Assembly: GCF_000719335.1 (NCBI RefSeq)
Contig: NZ_JOGB01000002.1
Coordinates: 1-64,000 of the forward strand
DNA length: 64,000 nucleotides
Source: Streptomyces sp. NRRL S-87
GTDB lineage: Bacteria; Actinomycetota; Actinomycetes; Streptomycetales; Streptomycetaceae
Reading direction: 5' to 3'
The position numbers and the translations under genes are program-made. The number at the start of each line of letters is the position of its first letter. Positions within the stretch are counted from its first letter, which is position 1. Of this stretch, positions 55,671 through 63,044 are shown piece after piece. The notes under the pieces were generated by a model. The model searched no databases and had not been told where the DNA came from. It worked only from the letters and a program-made list of their open reading frames with translations.

Positions 55671-58238
55671 ATGGAGAGAATTCCGCCGCCCGCCGAGGAG
55701 CTGGTCCTGATCGATCAGGAGCTGGTCCGACTCGACGCGCGCCGTGCGCAGTTGCTGGCCCGCCGGGCCTGGCTGGTCAGTGTGCTGCACCAGGCCGTGG
55801 CCCCGCAGCCGCCCTTCCCGACGTGGTCGCCGCGACCGGCCGCCGCCGGTCCCGCCGGGATGGCGGCTGCGGTGGGCGCGCCCGGCGCGGACCGTGAGGT
55901 GTCCGGGCCGAGTGCGCAGAACGTACTGCTGGCGCTGGGCGCGGTGCTGCTCGCGGTGGCCGCCTTCGCGTTCACGGTGGTCAGCTGGGGCTCCATGGGG
56001 ATCGGTGGCCGGGCCGCCGTGCTCGGCGCCGTGACGGCGGCCGCGCTGGCCGCGCCGGTGGTGCTGCTGCGCCGCGGGCTGCGTTCGACGGCCGAGTCGG
56101 TGGCCGCGCTGGGGATGGCGCTGACGGTGCTGGACGCGTACGCGCTCTACGCGGTGGCCCTGCCCGACACGGACGGCACGGCGTACGCGGCGGGGTCGGC
56201 CGGGGTGCTCGCGGCCCTGTGGGCCGGCTACGGCTCGGCCCTGCGCGGGCTCCGGCTGCCGCTGCCGGCGGCGGTGCTCACGGCGCAGCTCCCGCTGCCG
56301 CTGGCGGCGGTCGCCGCAGGGGCTCCGCCCCTGGGGGTGGCCTGGGCGCTGCTCGGCACGGCGGTCCTGGACGCGGTCGCCACGCTCCGGGCCCCCGGCC
56401 GGCCGGCGCGCGTCCTGGCGGGGGCCTGCGGTGTCGCGGTGGGCGGCTGGGCGCTCTTCGCCGGCCTGGTCTTCTCGGCCTCGGCCGCCGCCCCGGCCTC
56501 CGCGGTCGCCCCGGGCGCCCTTCTTCTGGCGGGCGCCGCGCTGGCCCTGGGCGCGGCGTTCCGCGCGACCCCGCGCCCGACCGGAGCGGGTGCGGCCGAC
56601 GCGGCGGCGAAGGCCGGTACGTCCGACGCGGCGGCGGGGGCGCTGGGCGTCCCGGGCGTCCTGGGCGTCCCGGCGGGGAACGGTGCCGGCGCCGGGCGGG
56701 TGCAGGGGGCGGCCGCGCTCGCTGTGGTCGCCGGGCTGGCGGCCGTGGCGGCCCTGGGCGGCGTGGTGCGGGCCGCGCTGCCGGAGGGCTGGGCGGCGGT
56801 GGCCTACCTGCTGTGCGCCGTACCGCTCCTGGGGCTCGGCGGGCTCGTGCGGTCGACCGCGCCGGTGTCGGTCCTGCCGACCCCGGTGCGCCGGGGCCTG
56901 GCCGGGGCCGGTGCGGGAGTGGCGGCGCTGGCCGGGGTGTCCGCGCTGCCCGCGCTGCTCGTCGCGCTGCTGTCGCCCGCCGAGGTGCTGGGCGGGGTCT
57001 GGGAGGGCCGGGCGCCCTCGGCGACGGGTGCGGACTGGACCGCGCCGACCGCGGCCGCGGTGGTGCTGCTCGCGGTGGCGGGGCTGGCGGCACGCCTGTT
57101 CCGGGTGTCGGGTCGGTCGGAGGCGGCCGCCGCGGCCGTGGCCCTGGGCTGGGCCGGGCTGTTCCTCCTCCCGCTCGTGGCGGCGCTGCCCCACCCGGCG
57201 GTGCTCGCCTGGCACGTGCTCCTGACCGTGGCGGCCACGGGGCTCGCGCTGCGGGCCCCCGAGGCCCGGGCGGCGCTGGCGGCGGCGGGGTGCGCCCTGG
57301 CGGGCGCGCTGAGCGTGTCGCTGCTGGCGCTGGTGGGGCGGCCGGGGACGTTCGCGGTGCTGGGCGCCCTGGCGGTGCTGTTCACCGCGGCGGCGTTCGA
57401 CGCCCGGGGCCGGCAGTGGGCGGTGCGGACCTCCGCGGGCCTGGCCGTCGGATGGGCGGTGGCGCTGGCGCTGGCCGCGGCCCGGGCGCTGGAGCCGGCG
57501 CCGCTGTACCGTTCGCTGCTCGTGCTGGCGGTCTCCGCGGTGGTCGCACTGGTCGCGGCCCGGCCGGTGGCGCGCGCGCCGCGTCCGGCGCGGGTGCCCT
57601 TCGAGGCGGCGGGCGCGGGGGCGGCGGCGCTGGCCGTGTGCCTGGTGCTGACCGACCTGCCGGCGCTGGCCCTGGTGCTGGGCCTCTGCGGGGTGCTGGC
57701 CGCGGGCACCGCGGTGCGCCCGGACCGGCGGCGGGTCGGCTACGCGGCCGGGGTGCTGTTCGTACTCGCGGCGTGGGTGCGGCTGGCCGCCTCCGGGGTG
57801 ACCGTCCCCGAGGCGTACACGCTGCCGGTGACGGTGCCGGCCCTGGTGGTGGGCCTGCTGCGCCGCCGGCGCGATCCCGGGGCCTCGTCCTGGACGGCGT
57901 ACGGGCCGGGGCTGGCGGCGATGCTGGTGCCGAGCCTGGTGGCCGCCTGGAGCGACCCGCACTGGCTGCGCCCGCTCCTGCTCGGCCTGGGCGCGCTGGC
58001 GGTGACCCTGGCCGGGGCCCGGCGCCGGCTGGGGGCCCCGCTGCTGCTGGGCGGTGGCGTCCTGGTGCTCGACGGGCTGCACGAGCTGGCCCCGTACGTG
58101 GTCCAGGTCGTCGACGCCCTGCCGCGCTGGCTCCCGCCGGCCCTCGCGGGCGCCCTGCTCCTGGCGGTCGGCGCGACGTACGAGAAGCGCCTGCGGGACG
58201 CCCGCCGCCTGCGCGAGGCCCTGACCCGCATGCGCTGA
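55671..58238 (+). CDS. SCO7613-type multi-spanning membrane protein
   Basis: A protein of about 855 residues, dominated by many Ala/Val/Leu-rich membrane helices after a soluble N-terminus with a short charged coiled coil (LIDQELVRLDARRAQLLARRA). It fits the streptomycete SCO7613 C-terminal family; the function is unknown. It might act as a transporter or scaffold, but no channel or catalytic motifs are visible. The ATG at 55671 is preferred; ATG 55635 is also in frame and no ribosome site decides. It lies between the two tRNA-Val genes and opposite to them. Confidence 0.8.
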   Translation: MERIPPPAEELVLIDQELVRLDARRAQLLARRAWLVSVLHQAVAPQPPFPTWSPRPAAAGPAGMAAAVGAPGADREVSGPSAQNVLLALGAVLLAVAAFAFTVVSWGSMGIGGRAAVLGAVTAAALAAPVVLLRRGLRSTAESVAALGMALTVLDAYALYAVALPDTDGTAYAAGSAGVLAALWAGYGSALRGLRLPLPAAVLTAQLPLPLAAVAAGAPPLGVAWALLGTAVLDAVATLRAPGRPARVLAGACGVAVGGWALFAGLVFSASAAAPASAVAPGALLLAGAALALGAAFRATPRPTGAGAADAAAKAGTSDAAAGALGVPGVLGVPAGNGAGAGRVQGAAALAVVAGLAAVAALGGVVRAALPEGWAAVAYLLCAVPLLGLGGLVRSTAPVSVLPTPVRRGLAGAGAGVAALAGVSALPALLVALLSPAEVLGGVWEGRAPSATGADWTAPTAAAVVLLAVAGLAARLFRVSGRSEAAAAAVALGWAGLFLLPLVAALPHPAVLAWHVLLTVAATGLALRAPEARAALAAAGCALAGALSVSLLALVGRPGTFAVLGALAVLFTAAAFDARGRQWAVRTSAGLAVGWAVALALAAARALEPAPLYRSLLVLAVSAVVALVAARPVARAPRPARVPFEAAGAGAAALAVCLVLTDLPALALVLGLCGVLAAGTAVRPDRRRVGYAAGVLFVLAAWVRLAASGVTVPEAYTLPVTVPALVVGLLRRRRDPGASSWTAYGPGLAAMLVPSLVAAWSDPHWLRPLLLGLGALAVTLAGARRRLGAPLLLGGGVLVLDGLHELAPYVVQVVDALPRWLPPALAGALLLAVGATYEKRLRDARRLREALTRMR

Positions 58239-58375
58239 GGGCACCCCGTGCAGGGCCGGGGCGCAGTCGGTTCCCGCCCCTCCCTCCCCGGCCCCGGCGG
58301 CCGTCCCGGTCCCGTCCGGCAGGCGGGGCGGGGAGGGGCGGCGGGGGAGATAGCCCGCAGGGGCGGAAAACGCAG

Positions 58376-58410
58376 CCGGCCCCGGAGACTCGTCGAGTCT
58401 CCGGGGCCGG
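58376..58410. terminator. Terminator near the second tRNA-Val
   Basis: Bases 58376-58392 and 58394-58410 are perfect inverted repeats around one base. A hairpin of about 15 bp results with a small loop. It ends nine bases from the tRNA 3' end and 137 beyond the membrane protein stop. Confidence 0.85.
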
Positions 58411-58418
58411 TGTCCGGG

Positions 58419-58490
58419 TGGGCGATACTGGGTTCGAACCAGTGACCTCTTCGGTGTGAACGAAGCGCTCTCCCACTGAGCTAATCGCCC
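58419..58490 (-). tRNA. tRNA-Val(CAC), second copy
   Basis: 72 nt, same anticodon CAC and identical acceptor stem as the copy at 54944. Differences are few, in the D-loop, the base after the D-stem, the variable loop and the T-loop (GGTTCGAACCC). Complete fold, CCA not encoded. Confidence 0.97.
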
Positions 58491-58608
58491 GGGCGCACCG
58501 CAAACATTACCCCATGTCAGGGGGTACTCAGGACCACGGACGGCCCAGCGGGCGCCCGCCGGCCGCCGGGCGGCGGCGCGAGCGGGTCGCCGGCGGTGCG
58601 GAGGCCGG

Positions 58609-59085
58609 TCACTCGCCGATCTTCCACGGCATCACGAAGCCGAACTTCCAGACGTAGATCCCGAGCAGGGTGCCGGCGATCACCAGGCCGATGGTGGTCA
58701 GGATGATGTTGCGCCGCCGGACCTTCGGGTCGAGGGCCTTCTGCGCCGCCTCCGTGACCTTGCGCTTGGTCCAGCGGAGCACGAGCTGGGCCCAGACGAA
58801 CTCGGTGGCCCAGATCGCCATGCCCGCGAAGATCACCAGCCAGCCGGGGCCGGGCAGCGGCAGCATGATCACGCCCAGGGCCACGACGGCGAGGCCGACG
58901 ACGAAGACGCCGACCTGCCAGCTCACGTGCAGGCTCCGGCTCCGCTTGATGAAGGCCGGCGCCCGCGAGCCGAGCGGCGCCTCCTCGTCCGGGCCGTTCT
59001 CGGATCCTCCGGCGGGCCCGACCGCGTCGCCCCGCTCTCCGGCCGGGCTCTCCGCGTCGTCCCGGTGGTCACTCCCCGTATTCAT
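58609..59085 (-). CDS. TIGR02611-like membrane protein (PGPGW)
   Basis: A 158-residue protein. An acidic disordered N-terminus precedes a membrane helix with the LPLPGPGWLVIFAG motif and a C-terminal membrane helix (IILTTIGLVIAGTLLGIYVW). This is the PGPGW/TIGR02611 arrangement. The function is unknown. The ATG at 59085 is chosen over an in-frame TTG at 59094. It is divergent from ssgB, with 177 bases between. Confidence 0.85.
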   Translation of the reverse strand: MNTGSDHRDDAESPAGERGDAVGPAGGSENGPDEEAPLGSRAPAFIKRSRSLHVSWQVGVFVVGLAVVALGVIMLPLPGPGWLVIFAGMAIWATEFVWAQLVLRWTKRKVTEAAQKALDPKVRRRNIILTTIGLVIAGTLLGIYVWKFGFVMPWKIGE

Positions 59086-59262
59086 GGGAGCCAACCTACC
59101 GGAGGTCCCAGCACACGTGAACGGCTTGTGGGATCCGCCGTAAGAGGTACCTGAACGACCGCAAAACGGTCAGAGGGGTTTACAACGGCACCGTAGGTGG
59201 CATGTCGATTTCGCCGACGTGCGAATCCCCGAGCGCACACTGAGCGAAAGGCCCTGGCGCTT

Positions 59263-59676
59263 ATGAACACCACGGTCAGCTGCGAGCTGCACCTGCGCCT
59301 CGTTGTGTCGAGCGAGTCCTCACTGCCTGTCCCCGCGGGCCTGCGGTACGAGACGGCCGACCCCTACGCCGTGCACGCCACTTTCCACACCGGCGCCGAG
59401 GAAACGGTCGAGTGGGTGTTCGCCCGCGACCTCCTCGCCGAGGGGCTGCACCGGCCCACCGGTACCGGCGACGTCCGCGTCTGGCCGTCCCGGAGCCACG
59501 GTCAGGGCGTCGTGTGCATCGCCCTGAGCTCACCGGAGGGAGAAGCCCTACTGGAGGCCCCCGCGAGGGCCCTGGAGTCGTTCCTGAAGCGGACCGACGC
59601 GGCCGTGCCCCCCGGCACCGAGCATCGCCACTTCGACCTCGACCAGGAGCTCTCCCACATCCTGGCGGAAAGCTGA
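59263..59676 (+). CDS. ssgB: Sporulation-specific cell division protein SsgB
   Basis: A 137-residue SsgA-like protein with the SsgB sequence: start MNTTVSCELHLRLVVSSESS, middle YAVHATFHTGAEETVEWVFA and end HFDLDQELSHILAES. SsgB positively controls FtsZ localisation to future septum sites in sporogenic aerial hyphae. The ATG at 59263 matches the family length. GAAAGG lies upstream. This gene ties the window to a sporulating actinomycete. It is preceded by a 177-base divergent region. Confidence 0.97.
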   Translation: MNTTVSCELHLRLVVSSESSLPVPAGLRYETADPYAVHATFHTGAEETVEWVFARDLLAEGLHRPTGTGDVRVWPSRSHGQGVVCIALSSPEGEALLEAPARALESFLKRTDAAVPPGTEHRHFDLDQELSHILAES

Positions 59677-59874
59677 GCCAGGGCGGGAGCCGCTGCGCAC
59701 CGTCCGACTCGGGGCGACGGTGCGAGCCGGACAACCACATACGCAGTGCGGGCGCAGTTCTCGCGGGAGCCACCCGCGCGGACTGCGCCCGTGCGCTTTT
59801 TGGGGAAGCCGCTAAAGTTCGGCCACATCGGCGGGCACCGGCCCGCCCGCTGTGGTCCCCAGGGAGCGAGAACC

Positions 59875-60432
59875 ATGCAGATCCCCCACGACACGCGTCG
59901 CGCGCTCGACGTCGTCGTCGATCTCGTGAACACCGCCCCCGAGCCGGGTGGGCCCGACGGGCTCCTGGACGTCGGGGCGCTGCGCACGTTCGTGCACCAG
60001 CACGAGATCAGTGACGTCGGCGAGCTCGGCGCCCGCGACCTGGCGGGGGTGCGGGCGGTACGGGGACGCTTCGCGCAGATCTTCTCCGCCACCACGACCC
60101 GCGAGGCGGCCGGCGTGGTGAACGACCTGGTCGCCGCCGCGGGCACCACCCCGCGACTGACCGATCACGACGGCTACGACTGGCACGTGCACTACTTCGC
60201 GCCGGGCGCGTCCGTGGGCGACCACATCGCGGCGGACTGCGGGATGGCGCTGAGCTTCATCCTGGTCTCGGGCGAGCGCGAGCGGCTGCGCCGCTGCGAG
60301 GCCCCGGACTGCCGGCGGGCCTTCGTCGACCTGTCCCGCAACCGCTCGCGCCGCTACTGCGACAGCCGCACCTGCGGCAACCGCCTCCACGTGGCCGCCT
60401 ACCGCGCCCGCCGCAAGGAAGCCGCCGAGTAA
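59875..60432 (+). CDS. CGNR zinc-finger (ABATE-like) regulator
   Basis: A 185-residue protein. The C-terminal CGNR zinc finger shows Cys in RRCEAPDCRRAFVD, then RNRSRRYCDSRTCGNRLHVAAYR. The N-terminus matches the ABATE ligand-binding-like domain (DLVNTAPEPGGPDGLLDVGAL). Such proteins are proposed stress-linked transcription regulators. GGGAGCG upstream supports the ATG at 59875. Confidence 0.9.
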   Translation: MQIPHDTRRALDVVVDLVNTAPEPGGPDGLLDVGALRTFVHQHEISDVGELGARDLAGVRAVRGRFAQIFSATTTREAAGVVNDLVAAAGTTPRLTDHDGYDWHVHYFAPGASVGDHIAADCGMALSFILVSGERERLRRCEAPDCRRAFVDLSRNRSRRYCDSRTCGNRLHVAAYRARRKEAAE

Positions 60433-60494
60433 CGCACCGGCCCACCGACCCCGCCCCGCCGCCCCGGGATCACGCTCCCTCCGGAAGGGACGGT

Positions 60495-60671
60495 CTACAG
60501 GAGGAACAGGTCGTGGGTGGCCGCCAGCAGGAGCAGGGTGCCGATGACCGTCAGGAAGATCATCAGGGGCGGTTGCGACAGCGCGAAGAGGCAGCCGCGC
60601 TGCGGGTCCTCTTCGGACGCGGCAGGCGCGGGCGCAGTGGTGGCGGGCTCGCCCCGCGACGTGTCGAGCAT
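60495..60671 (-). CDS. 58-residue membrane protein
   Basis: A short gene: MLDTSRGEPATTAPAPAASE, then a helix beginning at PPLMIFLTVIGTLLLLAATH and ending in a hydrophobic DLFLL. One membrane segment at about 36-52. It uses normal streptomycete codons throughout and stops at TAG (60495-60497). No recognised family. Its ribosome site is weak. It is convergent with the CGNR gene. Confidence 0.65.
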   Translation of the reverse strand: MLDTSRGEPATTAPAPAASEEDPQRGCLFALSQPPLMIFLTVIGTLLLLAATHDLFLL

Positions 60672-60781
60672 CTCGGGGCGAATGATGGCGCACCGGACCC
60701 GACACCGGCGATCAACACGCCCACCGGGTGCGGGAGTTGATCATCCTCGGCCAGAACGCGTCCGATTCGTGGCGGATCTCC

Positions 60782-61228
60782 TCATATCCCGTGCTTCTTC
60801 AGGATCGCTTCGATGTCGGAGAAGTCGTCCTCCGGCGCCCCGGCCGGCCGGGGCTTGGCGGGGGCGGACCGGGCCGTTCCGAGCGACGGGGCCGCGGGGG
60901 TCGACGCGCCGGGTGCGACCGAGCCCCGGTCGGCACCCGAGGCCGCGGCCTTCCGGTCCTTGCGGGAGGCCCCGCCCCGGCGCTCGACCGCGCGGGTGGC
61001 CATGAGGAGCACCCAGGCCAGCGCAAGCAGGCCGAAGCCGATCCACACCGAGGGCTTGAAGACGATCCCGGCGAGCCAGGCCACGACCCCCGTGAGCACG
61101 AGGCCGATCGGCACCAGCGAGTACGCCGCTATGCGCGTGGCGGTCAGGAAGCGCCTGCGGTAGGCGGTCAGCGCGGCGATGCCCAGGCCCGCCGCGGACG
61201 CCGCGGAACAGATGGTCTCGGCGAGCAT
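60782..61228 (-). CDS. Membrane protein with conserved DDFSDIEAILKKHGI tail
   Basis: A 148-residue protein with two to three membrane helices (ICSAASAAGLGIAALTAY; AAYSLVPIGLVLTGVVAWLAG; VWIGFGLLALAWVLLM), a basic/Ala/Pro-rich linker and a C-terminal DDFSDIEAILKKHGI. The short acidic-basic tail looks like a protein-docking peptide. GGAGGACC precedes the ATG at 61228. Function unknown. Confidence 0.85.
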   Translation of the reverse strand: MLAETICSAASAAGLGIAALTAYRRRFLTATRIAAYSLVPIGLVLTGVVAWLAGIVFKPSVWIGFGLLALAWVLLMATRAVERRGGASRKDRKAAASGADRGSVAPGASTPAAPSLGTARSAPAKPRPAGAPEDDFSDIEAILKKHGI

Positions 61229-61399
61229 GCGGTCCTCCAGCTTGGTGTGTGCGCCGTCCCGCGATCGGTCCGGTGGTCCGGTTCCTTCCATCCTGCATCG
61301 TGCATGTCCACCGCGGCCACGGCCGAAGCCCCCGGGGGCCGGATCTCCGGGGGATCTCGGGGTTCCTCCCCTCCGTGAGGCGTCTGGAAGACTGGGCGC

Positions 61400-61927
61400 A
61401 TGAGCGAAACCCAGCCTTCCGGCGCCACCGAGCCCGTCGTCCTCGACGTGTGGTGCGAACTCCAGTGCCCCGACTGCCACGCCGCGCTGGAGGACGTGCG
61501 CGCCCTGCGGGCCCGGTACGGGGACCGCATGGACATCCGGCTGCGGCACTTCCCGCTGGAGAAGCACAAGCACGCGTTCGCCGCGGCGCAGGCCGCCGAG
61601 GAGGCCTTCGAGCAGGGCCGGGGCTGGCCGTACATCGAGGCCGTGCTGGCGCGCACCGCGGAACTGGACCGGCGCGGCGAGGCGGTCCTGCTGGACGTCG
61701 CGAAGGAACTCGGCCTGGACGCCGAGGAGTTCGACACCGCCCTCATCGACGGCCGGCACATCCTGATCGTGGACGCCGACCAGGCCGAGGGCAAGGCCAT
61801 CGGCGTCACGGGCACGCCGACGTACGTGATCGGGGGCGAGCGCCTCGACGGCGGCAAGAGCCAGGAGGGGCTGCGGGCCCGCATCGAGGAGATCGCCGAC
61901 CGCCTGCTGGCCGCCGACGCCGGCTAG
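61400..61927 (+). CDS. DsbA-family thioredoxin-fold protein
   Basis: A 175-residue thioredoxin-fold protein with a CPDC active site (Cys23, Cys26) and the cis-Pro loop GVTGTPTYVIGG near residue 138. It matches cytosolic DsbA/FrnE-like oxidoreductases; there is no signal peptide, so it may be a reductase or isomerase rather than an exported oxidase. It is divergent from the DDFSDIEAI gene and convergent with the GNAT gene. Confidence 0.9.
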   Translation: MSETQPSGATEPVVLDVWCELQCPDCHAALEDVRALRARYGDRMDIRLRHFPLEKHKHAFAAAQAAEEAFEQGRGWPYIEAVLARTAELDRRGEAVLLDVAKELGLDAEEFDTALIDGRHILIVDADQAEGKAIGVTGTPTYVIGGERLDGGKSQEGLRARIEEIADRLLAADAG

Positions 61928-61983
61928 GGCCTCCGTCGGCGCACGGCCGCCGCGGGCCCCTGCCGCACGCCCCCGGTCGGTCC

Positions 61984-62010
61984 GTCCCCCGGACCGGGGG
62001 TCCGGGGGAC
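61984..62010. terminator. Bidirectional terminator
   Basis: A perfect 12-bp stem (61984-61995 with 61999-62010) with GGG loop, between convergent DsbA-like and GNAT genes. Confidence 0.88.
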
Positions 62011-62025
62011 CTGGGGACCAGCCGC

Positions 62026-62886
62026 TCAGATCAAGGGTTTGCCGAGGGTGAACTGCACCGTGCGGTACCCCAGGGAGCGGTACAGGCCCAGGGCCGGGGC
62101 GTTGTCCGCGAAGACCTGCAGGCCCAGCAGCCGGGAGCGGGCCCCCGCGGCGGCGCGCTCGGCCAGCAGCATCAGGGTCCGGCCGTGGCCCCGGCCGCGG
62201 TGCTCCTCGGCCACCTCGACGTCGAAGACGTACGAGGTCACGCCACCGGGAAGGGCGGAGTCGCCGCGCGGCAGGGCGGGGCCGGCCGCGGTCCACACGT
62301 GCCCGACCGGCTGCCCGCCGTGCTCCAGCACGGTGAAGGTCGTACCGGGAGTCTCCAGGCCCCGCGGCAGGTTCTGTGCGTGGTCGGCGCGGGACTTCGC
62401 CTCCGCGGCGGCGGCGGGCAGTCCCCGCTCCGCCCACGTGCGCGCGTACGCCGCGACCGCGCGGGCGAGCCATGCGTCGTACTCCCCCGCCGTCATGGGG
62501 CGGCCGACCGCGCCGCGGGGCAGCGCGGGCGGCCGGGCGGCGATCTTCTTGGCCATGTTCCGGCCGGCCTCGGTGTAGCCGAGGGCGGTCGCCATCCGCA
62601 GCGCCTCGACCGCCTCGGCCGGCACCGCGACCTGGATCCGCCGGCAGCCCCAGCCGCGCAGCACCTCTTCTGCGGCGAGCGCGGCCACCGTGCCGCGGCC
62701 GCGGCGCCGGTCCGGCCGGTCGATCCACAGGCCGCGGATCACGCCGACGGACGGGCCGAACGGGGTGTCGGCGGCGAGTTCGACCGTCCCGACGACGCGG
62801 CTGTTCACGCGGACCTCGTACGGGCGCGAGCGCGCTCCGTCCCCGGTCTCCTGGAGCGGCCCGGCCGGCCGCAGTGTCGTGGTCAT
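62026..62886 (-). CDS. Tandem-GNAT acetyltransferase
   Basis: A 286-residue protein with two GNAT units. The first (about 25-115) includes RPDRRRGRGTVAALAAEEVL, the second (about 150-286) includes EVAEEHRGRGHGRTLMLLAE and the final ALGLYRSLGYRTVQFTLGKPL. The acetyl-CoA pyrophosphate-binding R-x-x-G-x-G/A pattern is present in both. The substrate is unknown. The ATG at 62886 is preferred over the GTG directly before it. Confidence 0.9.
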   Translation of the reverse strand: MTTTLRPAGPLQETGDGARSRPYEVRVNSRVVGTVELAADTPFGPSVGVIRGLWIDRPDRRRGRGTVAALAAEEVLRGWGCRRIQVAVPAEAVEALRMATALGYTEAGRNMAKKIAARPPALPRGAVGRPMTAGEYDAWLARAVAAYARTWAERGLPAAAAEAKSRADHAQNLPRGLETPGTTFTVLEHGGQPVGHVWTAAGPALPRGDSALPGGVTSYVFDVEVAEEHRGRGHGRTLMLLAERAAAGARSRLLGLQVFADNAPALGLYRSLGYRTVQFTLGKPLI

Positions 62887-63044
62887 CACAGGTGTTCTAC
62901 CCGCCGGACCCCCCGTCCGTCACCTCTCCGCCCGGAGCCCCGGGGGAGGCCACGCCGCGATGCCAACCTGCTGCGCTTGCAAGGTAGTTGCCGCATACTG
63001 GGCCGCTCTGAAGAAGTCGTGTACACCACACACAGGGGGTGTCC

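Noticed and set aside
54567..58244. A 1225-codon minus-strand frame across tRNA-Val, SRPBCC and the membrane gene
   Set aside because: It reads through a tRNA gene and two supported genes and is Arg/Gln/Pro-rich low complexity.
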